A DNA stretch of 64,000 bases from Spirochaetaceae bacterium (GCA_031278215.1 JAITKV010000029.1:28927-92926); one strand, 5' to 3'; numbered from the stretch's first letter, positions 42,914 to 53,582 are shown. Notes: generated by a model from the letters alone, not told the origin. A program made the numbers and translations.

Positions 42914-43480
42914 CAGCAGGACCTCTTCTTTAAGCTTCTTTGCCGCTTCCGCCCCGGCAAGTTTTTCGATGAGGGCCAGGGCGAATTCGGCGGCGGTTCC
43001 CGCGGCCCGGCTGGTAACAAGATTACCGTCCCGTACTACCCTCTGGGACAGCCAGGTTCCGTCCTTTACCTGTTTTTCCGTGCCCGGAAAGCAGGTAAAG
43101 CGCTTGTCTTTTAACAGTCCCAGGGGGGCTAAAAACACCGCCGGCGAAGCACAGATGGCCGCCACAAGCTTTCCCGCCCCGGCCATTTCCCGGTAAAATT
43201 CCCCCGCCGCGGAGCAGGCCGCCAAATTAGAAGCCCCGGGCAGGCCGCCGGGGACAAAAACCCCGTCCCAGGAAGCGGGGGTAAATTTACCCTGTTCCTG
43301 CAGATCCGGTATGGAGGTATCGGCGGTAAAGGGAATTCCGTGGGCCCCCGTAACCTTTCGTTCTTTGCTTATGGCGGCGCTTACCACTTCTATCCCCGCC
43401 CGGCGCAGATAATCTATGGGGCTTACCGCCTCCACTTCTTCAAACCCCTCTGCCAAAAAAACCAATGCTTTTTTTCCCAT
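42911..43480 (-). CDS. DJ-1/PfpI-family protein (YajL/ThiJ-like)
   Basis: A 189-residue class I glutaminase-like protein. The nucleophile elbow is AAICASPAVF (Cys near residue 105), preceded by VFVPGGLPGASNL; the Glu in LAEGFEEVEAV (about residue 15) is the partner. Members act as protein or nucleotide deglycases or chaperones. The ATG at 43480 has AAGGAG at good distance; a longer in-frame start is rejected. Confidence 0.88.
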   Translation of the reverse strand: MGKKALVFLAEGFEEVEAVSPIDYLRRAGIEVVSAAISKERKVTGAHGIPFTADTSIPDLQEQGKFTPASWDGVFVPGGLPGASNLAACSAAGEFYREMAGAGKLVAAICASPAVFLAPLGLLKDKRFTCFPGTEKQVKDGTWLSQRVVRDGNLVTSRAAGTAAEFALALIEKLAGAEAAKKLKEEVLL

Positions 43481-43598
43481 ATATACTCCTTTGGATCCCC
43501 GCATTAAACCAAACCGGCGCTCCGGATTGGCCGCAAGGAAAATCAGTAGAGCCTGTTCCAAAACTAAAGTTTCCGGACAATTCCAGTATACAAAAATA

Positions 43599-43628
43599 TT
43601 GAATCTTCCGCCAGATATATCTTATACT
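43599..43628 (+). promoter_or_regulatory. Promoter giving a leaderless mRNA
   Basis: TTGAAT (43599-43604), 18-base spacer, TATACT (43623-43628), with the GTG start codon at 43637, 8 bases on. The transcript would begin at, or 1-2 bases before, the start codon, matching the lack of a ribosome site. Confidence 0.6.
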
Positions 43629-43636
43629 AAACAACA

Positions 43637-44890
43637 GTGAAGCAAGTTGTAATTATCGACGAGGCGCCTTTTTTTCGGGAATACTTGCGGCTTAAACTTT
43701 CCGCCAATGGTATAGACGCGGAGGCGGCGGTTAACGCCCTGGACGGAATTACCAAAATTAGAAACCTCCTGCCGGACCTGGCAATCATGAACTACCATTT
43801 GGGCAGGCAGAACGCCATAGAGGTGCTTAAGCAAAAGCAGGCCTCTCCCCATACCGCTAAAATTCCGGTTATTATTATCACTCCCCCCATGGATCAAAAA
43901 AAAATCATCGAGCTTTTACCCTACAATGTAAAAAAAGTTTTTACCAAGCCCGTTAAAACAGAATCCCTTTTTGCCACCCTTTCGCAGATGCTGGACGTTC
44001 CCTTTGAAATTGACGAAAGTCCGGGGGTGGTGGAAATCCATGTTAACGACGACATTGTCTTTGTGGAAATTACCATGGGCCTTAACCGGGACAAACTGGA
44101 CCTTTTGCAGTTTAAAATTATGGAACTGCTTAATCTGTACCAAATCAAGGTTCCCAAGCTTATTGTTATGATTAGCGGCTTTACCCTGGGTTTTGCCGAC
44201 GGCCCGAATGTCCAAAAACTTTTAGAAGTACTGCAGTCTTCCCGGATACAGCAAAAAAACATCCGGATCCTTACCAGAGATGAGTTTATAAAAACCTTTA
44301 TTACCGGACAGAAGCAGTACGAAAATATTGAAGTGTTAGACAACCTGCAATATGCCCTGGACGGCCTGATCAAAGAACTGGATACCACCGAAGACGCGGA
44401 AAAACAGGCGGCCCTTATCGAAAAACGGGTGCTGGCCGCCGAAGGCGAGCTAACCGAAACAATGGAGCTGCGCTTTAACCAGGAAGCCAAATTCAACCCC
44501 GAAGAAGTTAAAGAAGCCCTCCGGAACCTTCGGATCGCGGTGGTAGACGACGACGCGGTAATCCGGGAACTTGTGGTCTCCGTGTTTGCCGAATTCCCGG
44601 CCCCCGTAAAAACCTATTCCAACGGCGTAGAATTTATTTCTTCCCTGGCGGGCCAGAAATTCGATCTTATTTTTTTGGATCTGATAATGCCCCGGATGGA
44701 CGGCTTTGCGGTCCTGCAGGAACTACGGGATAAAAATATCACCGCCCCGGTAATTATTCTTTCCGCGATAAACCAGAAAGAAACGGTTATCCGGGCCTTC
44801 CGGCTGGGGACCAAAAGCTACCTAATGAAGCCCTTTAAGCCGGTGGATATTTTTAAAAAAACCCTTGAAATACTCCGGGGGAGTTTTTAG
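43637..44890 (+). CDS. Dual-receiver response regulator (first receiver degenerate)
   Basis: A 417-residue protein. Receiver 1 (1-120) keeps the acidic pair (IDEAP) and the Lys (TKPVK), but the phospho-Asp is Asn in IMNYHLG (about residue 51), so it should not be phosphorylated. The middle (130-235) is a STAS-like alpha/beta region (VVEIHVNDDIVFVEITMG), followed by a helical linker. Receiver 2 (295-417) is complete (VVDDDAVI, Asp in LIFLDLIMPRMDG, KPFKP). No DNA-binding domain. Directly followed by a hybrid kinase. Confidence 0.85.
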   Translation: MKQVVIIDEAPFFREYLRLKLSANGIDAEAAVNALDGITKIRNLLPDLAIMNYHLGRQNAIEVLKQKQASPHTAKIPVIIITPPMDQKKIIELLPYNVKKVFTKPVKTESLFATLSQMLDVPFEIDESPGVVEIHVNDDIVFVEITMGLNRDKLDLLQFKIMELLNLYQIKVPKLIVMISGFTLGFADGPNVQKLLEVLQSSRIQQKNIRILTRDEFIKTFITGQKQYENIEVLDNLQYALDGLIKELDTTEDAEKQAALIEKRVLAAEGELTETMELRFNQEAKFNPEEVKEALRNLRIAVVDDDAVIRELVVSVFAEFPAPVKTYSNGVEFISSLAGQKFDLIFLDLIMPRMDGFAVLQELRDKNITAPVIILSAINQKETVIRAFRLGTKSYLMKPFKPVDIFKKTLEILRGSF

Positions 44891-44892
44891 CC

Positions 44893-47049
44893 ATGACCGG
44901 ATTAGAGGACCGCAGGCCCCCCGGGGATATTTCTCCGGCATACAGGGAATCCCGGGGAACCTACTACCGGTTTTTTAGTCAGGCCGGATCCGCCATGGCC
45001 ATCGCGGACAAGAGCGGCGTCCTGGTTGCCAGTAATGATAAATTTAACGAGTTTATCCTGTCCCTTTCGGGAACCACCGTGGAACTGAACAACGACACCG
45101 CCCGGCTGGGGGCTTCCCTTGATTTTTTGCCCATCCACGACGCGGTACGGTTTTCCAACCTTCTTTCAAAACTTGCCAACGGGGACGAAGAACGGATGGA
45201 CTTTAAAACGCCCTACCACGACAAGCTAAGCAAGGTCCACTGGTTTAAGATCCATGCATGGAAAATTCGCCTGGACCCCCGGGTGGATCTTTCGGACCGG
45301 GGGCCCTTTATCGGTTTTATTTTAAACGACGAGACCGTGGAAACGGAGGCGGAAGAAAAACTCCAGGAGGACATGCGGATCGCCGAAAAAGCCATGGAGG
45401 CAAAAAGCCGGTTTCTGGCGGCCATGAGCCACGAAATCCGCACGCCGATTCAAACGATCATCGGCATGACCGAACTGCTGGAAACTTCGGCCCTAACCGC
45501 AGACCAGGCCGAATACGCCCGGCAGATACAGTTTTCTGCGGAATTGCTCCTTTCTCTGGTTAATAACATCTTGGATTATTCAAAATTAGAGGCGGGCAGG
45601 ATGAGCCTGGAATCCATTCCCTTTTCTCCCGGCGGCTTGATCCGGGAGACGGTGGAAATGCTTTCCCCGGAGGCCGCCAAAAAAGGATTGGAGCTGATTC
45701 TAGACCTTCCCCCGGAAGGGCGGCAGATGGTCCGCGGGGACCCCTACAAGTTCCGGCAGGTGTTGATCAACCTGGTAAAAAACGCCGTTAAATTTACCCC
45801 CCGGGGAAAAATCACCATCGGGGCCCTCATTACCCACAAGGCGGATTACCGCGGCAAAACCATCGCCGTAACGGTGGAGGATACGGGAATCGGGATCCCC
45901 GAAGAGGTTAGAGAAAAACTCTTTACCACATTTATGCAGGCCGATTCTTCCCATACCCGGCGCTTTGGGGGAACCGGCCTGGGATTGGCGATTTCCCGGA
46001 ACCTGGTAGAACTGATGGGGGGGAGCATTGAAATGGTTCCCCGGGAAGGAGGGGGGTCCATATTCCGTTTTACCGTCCCCCTTACGGACGCCGAAGCGGC
46101 GCTTTCAAAAGCGGCGGAACAGGGGCTTTCCCCGCCGCCGGACGCTGCAGCGCCGCTTCTGGAAGCGCCGCCGGACGCGGAAGCGCCGCTTTTGGAAGCG
46201 CCGCTTCTAGAAGCGCCGCTTCCTCCGGGCTTTGTGGTCGAGGCCGCCTCCGTCCAAACGAGTTCCCCGGGGTTTGGCTTTTTTCCTCCCCTGGCGCTTG
46301 TGGTGGAGGATCAAGAGGTAAACCAGCGGCTTTTTGTGATGTTTCTGGAAAAAGCCGGAATCCCGGTCATTTGCGCCAACGACGGCATAGAGGCCCTGGA
46401 GCAGGCGGAAAAAACTTCCGTGGATCTTGTCTTCATGGACATCCAGATGCCCAGGATGAACGGCTGCGAGGCGGCGCTGGAATTGCGAAAGCGGGGATTC
46501 ACCAAGCCCCTGATAGCCATTACCGCCGGGGTATTTTCCGGGGAACGGGAACAGTGCCTGCGATCAGGTTTTAACGACGTCCTGTTAAAGCCCTTTAAAA
46601 AACAGGACATCGAAGCGATGTGCCGCAAATGGACGGGGGCGGAACCCCTGGGCCCCGCAAAAACGGAACCTTCCGGCGGGGCGGATTCCGGCGGGGCGGC
46701 GCCGGGAAGCCCGGCGGTTTTTAACGGGGCGGAGTTGCTGGACGCCTTCCTCCACAACGAAGGGGCCGCAAAAAATACTCTGGCCGGTTTTATCAGCCGT
46801 ACCGGGGAACAGTTGGAAGCCCTGCCCTCCCTGGTCCGGGAAAAAAACTGGGAAGAGGCATTCCGGATCGCCCATACAATTAAAGGAAGCGCCAGAACCC
46901 TGTCGGGCATGGAACTGGGAGAGGCCGCTTTTATTTTGGAGCGGGCCTATAAAACCGCCGATACCGGGGCTATGTCCGGGGCCCTGGCGGGGCTCCGCGG
47001 GGCCTTTGAGCGCTTTACCCGCGCCGCGACGGACTGGAGGATCCTATGA
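44893..47049 (+). CDS. Cytoplasmic hybrid histidine kinase (PAS/HK/REC/Hpt)
   Basis: A 718-residue soluble kinase without membrane segments. PAS-like N terminus ([21 protein letters not shown]), HisKA with His in [12 protein letters not shown] (about residue 180), ATPase domain ([13 protein letters not shown]), a short low-complexity linker with EAPLLEAP repeats (about 415-440), receiver (Asp in [11 protein letters not shown], about 515) and Hpt ([12 protein letters not shown], about 660). Begins 2 bases after the dual receiver and overlaps the next gene by ATGA. Confidence 0.92.
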   Translation: MTGLEDRRPPGDISPAYRESRGTYYRFFSQAGSAMAIADKSGVLVASNDKFNEFILSLSGTTVELNNDTARLGASLDFLPIHDAVRFSNLLSKLANGDEERMDFKTPYHDKLSKVHWFKIHAWKIRLDPRVDLSDRGPFIGFILNDETVETEAEEKLQEDMRIAEKAMEAKSRFLAAMSHEIRTPIQTIIGMTELLETSALTADQAEYARQIQFSAELLLSLVNNILDYSKLEAGRMSLESIPFSPGGLIRETVEMLSPEAAKKGLELILDLPPEGRQMVRGDPYKFRQVLINLVKNAVKFTPRGKITIGALITHKADYRGKTIAVTVEDTGIGIPEEVREKLFTTFMQADSSHTRRFGGTGLGLAISRNLVELMGGSIEMVPREGGGSIFRFTVPLTDAEAALSKAAEQGLSPPPDAAAPLLEAPPDAEAPLLEAPLLEAPLPPGFVVEAASVQTSSPGFGFFPPLALVVEDQEVNQRLFVMFLEKAGIPVICANDGIEALEQAEKTSVDLVFMDIQMPRMNGCEAALELRKRGFTKPLIAITAGVFSGEREQCLRSGFNDVLLKPFKKQDIEAMCRKWTGAEPLGPAKTEPSGGADSGGAAPGSPAVFNGAELLDAFLHNEGAAKNTLAGFISRTGEQLEALPSLVREKNWEEAFRIAHTIKGSARTLSGMELGEAAFILERAYKTADTGAMSGALAGLRGAFERFTRAATDWRIL

Positions 47050-47945
47050 TATATTCCTGCATGCATACCCACACCACCTTTTGCGACGGAGAAGCGGACG
47101 CCCATACCATGTGCGCGGCCGCCTGGTCCAGGGGCTTTACATCCATAGGCTTTAGCTCCCATGCCCCGGTAACTAAAAAGACGGGCCTTAAAACCGGCTG
47201 GCACCTTCCCGATGAACGGCTGGAAGAATACATCGCCGCGATCCGCCGGGAGCAGAAACTCTGGGAAGGAAAGCTTGAAGTTTATCTGGGGCTGGAAGTG
47301 GATTTTATCCGGGGCCTCTGCGGTCCCGCAGACCGGGATATCCAGGATCTGCCCCTGGACTACATTATCGGGGCGGTTCATTATGTGGCTTCTCCCAAAA
47401 ACGGCGAACTCTTTACGGTAGATTCCCCCCCGGAAGAATTTGAACATGGGCTGGAGGATCTTTTTGACCGCGACGGCAGGGCCCTGTACGACGCGTATTA
47501 CGACGCCTACGGCGCCATGATCAGCGCCGGGGGCTGCGATATATTGGCCCACTTGGATCTGATAAAGAAAAACAACCGCGGCTTTGCCTTTTTTTCCCCG
47601 GACGCCCCGGAGTACCTGAACCGGCTGGAAAGAATTGCAGACCTGGCCGCCGAAGCCCGGACCGCCGGGGCCCAAGCAGGGGGCCGCATCCCCGTGGTAG
47701 AGGTAAACACCGGCGGCATTATCCGGGGCCGGACCGCCGAGCCTTATCCTTCCCCGGCCATGCAGGGGCGCCTTTACCGGCGCCATGTTCCCCTGACCAT
47801 AAACGCCGACGCCCACGGGCCGGATCAGCTGGGGGGGGCCTACGAAATCGCCAGGGAAACCATGATCAGCGCCGGGTATGGGGGCATGCTGATTTTTAAA
47901 GGCCGGAAGGACGGCAGGGCCCTTTGGAGGGAAGAAGCGTTATAG
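47046..47945 (+). CDS. PHP-domain phosphatase (HisK-type)
   Basis: A 299-residue PHP-superfamily enzyme with three-metal site. N-terminal HTHTTFCDGEADAHTM gives the first ligands, VDFIRGL and HADAHGPDQLG complete the site, with LAHLDLIKKN in the middle. Family members include histidinol-phosphatase; no his genes are close, so the real substrate is unsure. Translationally coupled to a kinase gene. Confidence 0.8.
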   Translation: MIYSCMHTHTTFCDGEADAHTMCAAAWSRGFTSIGFSSHAPVTKKTGLKTGWHLPDERLEEYIAAIRREQKLWEGKLEVYLGLEVDFIRGLCGPADRDIQDLPLDYIIGAVHYVASPKNGELFTVDSPPEEFEHGLEDLFDRDGRALYDAYYDAYGAMISAGGCDILAHLDLIKKNNRGFAFFSPDAPEYLNRLERIADLAAEARTAGAQAGGRIPVVEVNTGGIIRGRTAEPYPSPAMQGRLYRRHVPLTINADAHGPDQLGGAYEIARETMISAGYGGMLIFKGRKDGRALWREEAL

Positions 47946-47977
47946 GCTCGCCGGTCTCCCTTAAAGGGAAGGGGCCT

Positions 47978-49339
47978 TTAATTACGAAAGCTGTGAATCG
48001 GCGGGGGGATATGACCGCCCCGGGCGATAAAGATATCGCTTTTTGCGGGGTTCACCGGCATAATGGGCGCTCCCCCCAAAAGGCCGCCGAATTCCGCCCA
48101 TTCACCGGCCTTTTTTCCCGGCACGGGGATGATCCGGACGGCGGTGGTTTTACCGTTTACCATTCCTATGGCCATTTCGTCGGCGATGATCGCCGATACC
48201 GTGGCCGCGGAGGTATCGCCGGGAAGGGCTATCATATCAAGCCCCACCGAACATACGCTGGTCATGGCTTCCAGCTTGTCAAGGCCAATGGCCCCCTTCT
48301 GTACCGCCGCCGCCATTCCTTCGTCTTCGGAAACGGGGATAAAGGCGCCGGAAAAGCCGCCGACCCTGGCGCCGGCCATGACTCCCCCTTTTTTTATCAG
48401 GTCCGTAAGCAGGGCCAGGGCCGCGGTGGTACCGTGGGCGCCGGCGGCTTCAAGGCCCATTTCTTCCAGGATCCGGGCCACCGAATCGCCCACCTCCGGG
48501 GTCGGCGCCAGGGACAGATCCAGGATGCCAAAGGGAACTCCCAGCCGTTTTGCCGCCTCCATGCCCACCAACTGGCCCATCCGGGTAATTTTAAAGGCGG
48601 TCTTTTTGATAATCTCGGCGATTTCGTCAAAACTGGCGTCCCGCTGATTTTCCAGGGCCGCCTTAACGACCCCGGGGCCGGAAACCCCCACATTAAGGCA
48701 GCTTTCCCCCTCTCCGGGGCCGTGGAAGGCCCCCGCCATAAAGGGATTGTCTTCCGGGGCGTTGCAGAACACCACAAGCTTTGCGCAGCCTATGCCGCTG
48801 GCCGCGGCGGTTTTTTCTGCGGTGGCCTTGATTACCTCTCCCATGCGGCGCACCACATCCATGTTTATGCCGCTTTTGGTGCCCGCGGCATTTACCGACG
48901 CGCAGACCCTGTCGGTTACGGAAAGGGCCTCGGGTATTGAATCGATAAGCGTCCTGTCGCCGTTGGAACAATCCTTTTGCACCAGGGCAGAAAATCCCCC
49001 CACAAAGTCTATGTCCAGTTCCTTGGCGATGTCGTCCAGGAGCCGGGCATAGGGGGTGTAGTCGGCGTCCTCCGAAGCCGCCGCCACCAGGGCCAGGGGG
49101 GTTACGGAAACCCGCTTGTTAATAATGGGAATGCCGAATTCCACTTCGATATCCCGGCCCATCTGTACCAGGGGGCCGGCCAGGCGAAGAAGTTTATCCC
49201 GAATCCTGCGGCGGGTTTCGGTTCCCACGGCCGCGGCGCAGTCCAGCAGGGAAACCCCCAGGGTAATGGCCCTAATGTCAAGTTTGTACCTAAGAAACAT
49301 GTCCACCGTTTCTTTTATTTCCACCGGCGTAAAAAGCAT
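47978..49339 (-). CDS. UPF0210/DUF711-family protein (PFL-like)
   Basis: A 453-residue protein of the UPF0210 family. The N terminus ([24 protein letters not shown]) and C terminus ([28 protein letters not shown]) carry typical blocks. No known activity; the fold is related to glycyl-radical-type proteins but the radical loop is absent. Follows the ACT-domain gene directly, a pairing known from many bacteria. Confidence 0.85.
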   Translation of the reverse strand: MLFTPVEIKETVDMFLRYKLDIRAITLGVSLLDCAAAVGTETRRRIRDKLLRLAGPLVQMGRDIEVEFGIPIINKRVSVTPLALVAAASEDADYTPYARLLDDIAKELDIDFVGGFSALVQKDCSNGDRTLIDSIPEALSVTDRVCASVNAAGTKSGINMDVVRRMGEVIKATAEKTAAASGIGCAKLVVFCNAPEDNPFMAGAFHGPGEGESCLNVGVSGPGVVKAALENQRDASFDEIAEIIKKTAFKITRMGQLVGMEAAKRLGVPFGILDLSLAPTPEVGDSVARILEEMGLEAAGAHGTTAALALLTDLIKKGGVMAGARVGGFSGAFIPVSEDEGMAAAVQKGAIGLDKLEAMTSVCSVGLDMIALPGDTSAATVSAIIADEMAIGMVNGKTTAVRIIPVPGKKAGEWAEFGGLLGGAPIMPVNPAKSDIFIARGGHIPPPIHSFRN

Positions 49340-49348
49340 GGAACCCCT

Positions 49349-49618
49349 TTATATGCGATGCATGGCGCTAAAGACTTTCTCGTGCATCAGGCTGATGGAA
49401 ACTTCCATGGAATTTCCCATTTCGGTTAGTTCCTTTTTAACCGCATCCAGATCCTTGCTGCTTTTGGAAAGATCCACCATCATCATCATAACAAAATTTC
49501 CCGACAATACGGTTTGGCTTATATCTTCAATATTGATATTCCGGTCCGCCAGAAACGCGCTGACCTTTGCTATGATCCCGACCTTGTCGGTTCCCACCAC
49601 GGTAATAATTGCGTTCAT
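49349..49618 (-). CDS. ACT-domain protein (UPF0237)
   Basis: A single ACT domain of 89 residues (IITVVGTDKVGIIAKVSAFLADRNINIEDISQ). ACT domains bind amino acids, and the UPF0237 group is usually next to UPF0210 as here, suggesting a ligand-sensing pair. The ATG at 49618 follows AGGGG; an extended frame to 49633 lacks a site. Confidence 0.9.
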   Translation of the reverse strand: MNAIITVVGTDKVGIIAKVSAFLADRNINIEDISQTVLSGNFVMMMMVDLSKSSKDLDAVKKELTEMGNSMEVSISLMHEKVFSAMHRI

Positions 49619-49619
49619 G

Positions 49620-50711
49620 TTACCCCTGTTCAATTTTATGTTCCGTAAGAAATAGATCCAGTACCGTCAAAAACAAGATTACCACCATGGGCCCCATGAT
49701 AATTCCGTTAAACCCAAAAACGCTTATGCCCCCCAGGATCGCGAAGAAGATAATCAGGGGATGAAGCTGTATCCGGTCCCGCAAAAAAATGGGCCGCAGA
49801 AAATTATCCAGCGTAGAAATGGCAAGCCCCGAAACGGCCAAGAATAAAATACCCGCCCAAAGATCCCCGTTTAGTATCTTAATAAGCCCCAGGGGAACCC
49901 AGATAATCCCGGCCCCGAAAATCGGGATAAAGGCGCAAAAAAGGGTAAGGGCCGCAAAAACCAGGGAACCGGTAACTCCAAAGGCAGAAAAGATGATAAA
50001 GGCCAGCAGCGCCTGGACCAGGGCCACCATGATATACCCCAGTACCAGGTTCCTGATGATCTCTTTAAATTTTATCACCAGGGTTTTACTGTATTCCCGG
50101 CGGATGGGAATAACATGAAGGACCAGCTTGGACAGGTAGGCTCCGTCCATAAAAAAGAAAAACAGGCTAAACACCATAAAAACAAATCCCGCTACAAAGG
50201 AGCCCACATTCCGGGCTATGCCGCTGGAAAACTGCAGCAGGTTCTGGATCTGGGAGCTTAGGTACAGGGTAATTCGGTACCGCAGCTCTTCCACGCTGAT
50301 CACGATCTGATCCGAGGTAAAATCCGCGATAAACCGGGAAATGTTGTTTAGAGAAGAATCGTCCTGCAGGGAATGAACGGAAAGATAATCCCGAAGCTGC
50401 CGCATCAGCTCCATAACCTGATGGAAGATCTGGAACCCCACGAAAGAAAGGGGCAGAAGGATCAGGATCGTTACCCCCAGGGAAAAAACCGCCGCCCAGA
50501 TGTTGAACCATATTTTCCCCTTTAGGCTGGTGCGATCCAAAGACGCGGTTAGCTTAAGGTGCAGAGGGTTTATAAGTATATAAAACAGGATAGACCAAAG
50601 CAGGGCCGTAAAGAACGGGGCAAAGAGCCGGCACACAAGCAAAAAAAGAAGCACCAATATGGCCCCAAAAACAATGGTCTGTATATTCCGGGAATTAGGA
50701 GACGTGTTCAT
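49620..50711 (-). CDS. AI-2E family (PerM-like) transporter
   Basis: A 363-residue membrane protein with about eight helices in the pattern of the AI-2E/UPF0118 family (SILFYILINPLHL, then GFVFMVFSLFFFFMDG, VALVQALLAFIIF, and PIFGAGIIWVPLGLI). Proposed as exporters or ion antiporters; substrate unknown. Overlaps the TPR gene by ATGA and its stop touches the ACT start. Confidence 0.85.
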   Translation of the reverse strand: MNTSPNSRNIQTIVFGAILVLLFLLVCRLFAPFFTALLWSILFYILINPLHLKLTASLDRTSLKGKIWFNIWAAVFSLGVTILILLPLSFVGFQIFHQVMELMRQLRDYLSVHSLQDDSSLNNISRFIADFTSDQIVISVEELRYRITLYLSSQIQNLLQFSSGIARNVGSFVAGFVFMVFSLFFFFMDGAYLSKLVLHVIPIRREYSKTLVIKFKEIIRNLVLGYIMVALVQALLAFIIFSAFGVTGSLVFAALTLFCAFIPIFGAGIIWVPLGLIKILNGDLWAGILFLAVSGLAISTLDNFLRPIFLRDRIQLHPLIIFFAILGGISVFGFNGIIMGPMVVILFLTVLDLFLTEHKIEQG

Positions 50712-52687
50712 AGGCTTGCAAGGATCTTTTGGGCTTCTGCCTTTCCGCTGTACGAGGGGCTCTTTTCCAAAAGCGCGGCTAAATACCGCCGGGCAGATTC
50801 CGCGTCGCCCATGCCCGCGCAGGTTTTTCCAAGTTCAAACAAGGCGTCGTCGTTGTTTGGCGCCAGCCGTACTACTTCCAGGTATGCGTCTTTGGCCCGG
50901 GGAAGGTTCTGGGCCCCCACGTAGGCCCGGGCTAAATTCATCCGGGCGGTGATGTTTCCCGGTTGTACCGCCAGGGCCGTTTCGTACCGTTCTATGGCCT
51001 CTCTCCAGTTTTCAATCCGGGCGTATACATTGCCCAGGTTGTTGTTTACTTCAAAGGACTCCGGTTCCACCCGGTAGGCTTCCATTAGATAACTTAAGGC
51101 CTCGGTGGGAGACCCCTTGTTCAGGTACAGAAGCCCCAGGTTTATCCGGGGCCGTACATACCGGGGGTTTTTATCCGCCGACGCCTTGTACGCGGCAATG
51201 GCCCCTTCAATGTCCCCCGCCCGTTCACGGGCCAGCCCCAGGGTATAGGTATACCGCTCGTTATTGCCCCCGGCGGCGGCTTTTTCCGCATAGGCCACCG
51301 CTTCTTTGTAGCTTTGCAGGGCAATTTTTACCAGGGCCATATTGTCGTTGGTTTGGGGGTCCTGGGGATCCAGGGCCAGGGCCTGGGTAAAGGACGCCTC
51401 CGCGGCCTGGTTCCGGCCCAGTTGGCCTTGGGCGTAGCCCATATCCCGCAGGGAGCTTATGTCCCGGGGATTGTACTGCAGGGCCTTGGTATAATTTTCT
51501 ACCGCCCGGGCATAATCTTCCCGGGCCAGGTAGATCCGGCCAATTTCCCGCCACGCCGCGGCATAGCCGGGCTTTATGGCCACCGCCTTTTGGTACGCGT
51601 TCAACGCGTCGTTGGTCCGCCGAAGGGCCCCGTAGGTTCCCCCCAAATTATACCATGCCGGCTCAAACTGGGGATTAAGTTTTACCGCCGCTTCAAAGGA
51701 ACTGCGGGCCTCGATAAACTGGCTCATTCTAAACTGGCCCCGCCCCAGTTCGTAGGAGTACAGGTAATTATTCGGATCCAGCCGGGAAGCTTCTTTAAAG
51801 GCGCTTACGGCATTGGGCCAGTTTCCCCGGTCCCGGTTTATCCTGCCCAGAGTGTATTGGGCCAGGGCCAAGGAAGGATCTTTTCTAATGGACTCCTGGG
51901 CGCTCTGGACGGCGTTTTGGGCGGCCTCGTTCCCCGGGGCCGTATTACCGTTCCGGGAAAATCCTTCGTACCATGCGTCGGATATGTCGGCCAGTTTCTG
52001 GGCCTCGAAGCGGCTTTCTCCCTTGGGTATCTTTGACAGGGCGTCCCTGAATAATTCACCGGCGCCCCGGAGATCGTTGCGGCCTATGGCGGCCCGGCCC
52101 CGGGAAATAATTTCGTTAACCTCCCGCATCTGCTCCTGGACCGCCGCAGAGGCCCGGGCCAACTCTTCCGCCTCCGCCTTTTTCCGGGCCGCTTCGGATT
52201 CCGCCAAGGCCCGGGCTTCCGCGTCCGAGGCGTCTTCTTCCGCCTGCCGGTCTTCCTGGCCCTTTTGGGCGGAACCCGGGGCGCCCCGTAAAGCCCCGCC
52301 CTGGGCGGCGAGGATCCGTTCTACATCGGCCAGGGACAGGGTCCCCCGGTTTGCCCGGAATTCTTCCAGCAGCCGGGCTATGTCCTGGGCCGTCAGGGCG
52401 CTGCCGTCCGCCCGGCGCATTTCGGCCAGGCGCTTTCCTTCTATGGCGTCGTCCCGCAGGGCCCGGGCTTCTTCGTCATCGGGGTTGTCAATTAAAAGCC
52501 GGTCCAGCAGGTCCATGGCCCGCTGGTATTCCCCCTGCTCTATGTATTCCCGGGCCAGGCGAAGGGTATTGCCGCGCCGGGCCGGATCTCCGTTCCTGCC
52601 CTGCTGAAAAAGGAGAAAACCCAGGGTAAAAAGCAGTATCGCCCCCAGAATTCCTCCCCCCAGTATCAATAACTTCTTTTTGTCCAT
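50708..52687 (-). CDS. Membrane-anchored TPR protein
   Basis: A 659-residue protein. N-terminal membrane helix (LLILGGGILGAILLFTLGFLLF), an Ala/Glu-rich coiled region (residues 140-220) and then 10 or more TPR motifs (for example AWYNLGGTYGALRRTNDALNA, AWREIGRIYLAREDYARAVEN). Scaffold role inferred. First gene of a five-member minus-strand unit. Confidence 0.85.
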   Translation of the reverse strand: MDKKKLLILGGGILGAILLFTLGFLLFQQGRNGDPARRGNTLRLAREYIEQGEYQRAMDLLDRLLIDNPDDEEARALRDDAIEGKRLAEMRRADGSALTAQDIARLLEEFRANRGTLSLADVERILAAQGGALRGAPGSAQKGQEDRQAEEDASDAEARALAESEAARKKAEAEELARASAAVQEQMREVNEIISRGRAAIGRNDLRGAGELFRDALSKIPKGESRFEAQKLADISDAWYEGFSRNGNTAPGNEAAQNAVQSAQESIRKDPSLALAQYTLGRINRDRGNWPNAVSAFKEASRLDPNNYLYSYELGRGQFRMSQFIEARSSFEAAVKLNPQFEPAWYNLGGTYGALRRTNDALNAYQKAVAIKPGYAAAWREIGRIYLAREDYARAVENYTKALQYNPRDISSLRDMGYAQGQLGRNQAAEASFTQALALDPQDPQTNDNMALVKIALQSYKEAVAYAEKAAAGGNNERYTYTLGLARERAGDIEGAIAAYKASADKNPRYVRPRINLGLLYLNKGSPTEALSYLMEAYRVEPESFEVNNNLGNVYARIENWREAIERYETALAVQPGNITARMNLARAYVGAQNLPRAKDAYLEVVRLAPNNDDALFELGKTCAGMGDAESARRYLAALLEKSPSYSGKAEAQKILASL

Positions 52688-52770
52688 GTACGCCGCTCCT
52701 TATTTTATTCGTGTGAAGGGTTTAATAGGGGCTGCCCGGAACGCAACAAAGTTTCCGGACGCTTCCCGGT

Positions 52771-53505
52771 TCATTCCAGCTCAAATTCCCCTTCGTAGCC
52801 GGAAATATCTTCTGCGGTGGCCGAAACTCCTTCGGCTTCATCCGCCTGGGCCTGCAAGGAGGCGGAAACTTCGTCCATAAGCCGCTGCCGCCGTTCCGCC
52901 TCCGCCAGGGCCGCTTCTTCCGCCATAAGCCGGCGGATCTCTTCCGCGGCAAATTCCTCCCGGATCAGGGCCACCAGTTTTTCTATCTGGGGCCGTTTGG
53001 AAGACTCTGGCGCCAGCGCCAGGTACCGTTCGTAATCGGGCAGCGCGTCCCGCAGGGCCCCGGTTTTTATCCGGGTATTGGCCCGGTTTAAGTATGCGGA
53101 GGCATAGGAAGGATCGGAACGGATCGCCTGGGTATAGTACTGTTCGGCGGAACTGGCGCTTCCTTTACGGTAATATACGTTCCCCAGGTTAAAGGCGATC
53201 CGGGCGCTTTCCGCACCCCCCAGGGAAAGGATCCGCCGGTACACGGTAATGGCTTCGTCCAGCCTGTCCAGCTGTTCATAGCACATGGCCAGGTACAGGG
53301 CGGTGTTTACGTTGCTTTGATCCGCCACAAAGGCCTTTTCCAGGTATGGCAGGGCTTCGGCGGGCTTGTTACGGATAAAAAGTTCCTCGCCGGCCGTAAA
53401 ATCCGGCCCCGGGGCCCCGGGAACTTCGGGGGCCCCCGTTTCCTGGGCCCCTAAAAAACAGGCCGGCCACAAGGAGGCCATAACTAAAAGGGTGAAAAAT
53501 TTCAT
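52771..53505 (-). CDS. Exported TPR protein
   Basis: A 244-residue protein with signal peptide (MKFFTLLVMASLWPACFLGAQ) and about four TPRs (NTALYLAMCYEQLDRLDEA, AFNLGNVYYRKGSASSAEQYY). Charged, helical C terminus (EEIRRLMAEEAALAEAERRQR). Start ATG 53505 after GGAGGGGG. Divergent from a second TPR protein over a short promoter region. Confidence 0.85.
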   Translation of the reverse strand: MKFFTLLVMASLWPACFLGAQETGAPEVPGAPGPDFTAGEELFIRNKPAEALPYLEKAFVADQSNVNTALYLAMCYEQLDRLDEAITVYRRILSLGGAESARIAFNLGNVYYRKGSASSAEQYYTQAIRSDPSYASAYLNRANTRIKTGALRDALPDYERYLALAPESSKRPQIEKLVALIREEFAAEEIRRLMAEEAALAEAERRQRLMDEVSASLQAQADEAEGVSATAEDISGYEGEFELE

Positions 53506-53520
53506 ACCCCCTCCCATAGT

Positions 53521-53549
53521 TTGACAGAACTGCAAAAACCTAGTATAAC
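53521..53549 (+). promoter_or_regulatory. Sigma-70 promoter
   Basis: TTGACA (53521-53526), 17 bases, TATAAC (53544-53549), 33 bases before the ATG at 53583. Confidence 0.85.
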
Positions 53550-53582
53550 ATACTAATAATAGCATAACGCATCGGAAAAATC

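Noticed and set aside
49349..49633. Longer UPF0237 start at 49633
   Set aside because: The ATG at 49618 has AGGGG at the right distance; the longer form overlaps the stop of the AI-2E gene.
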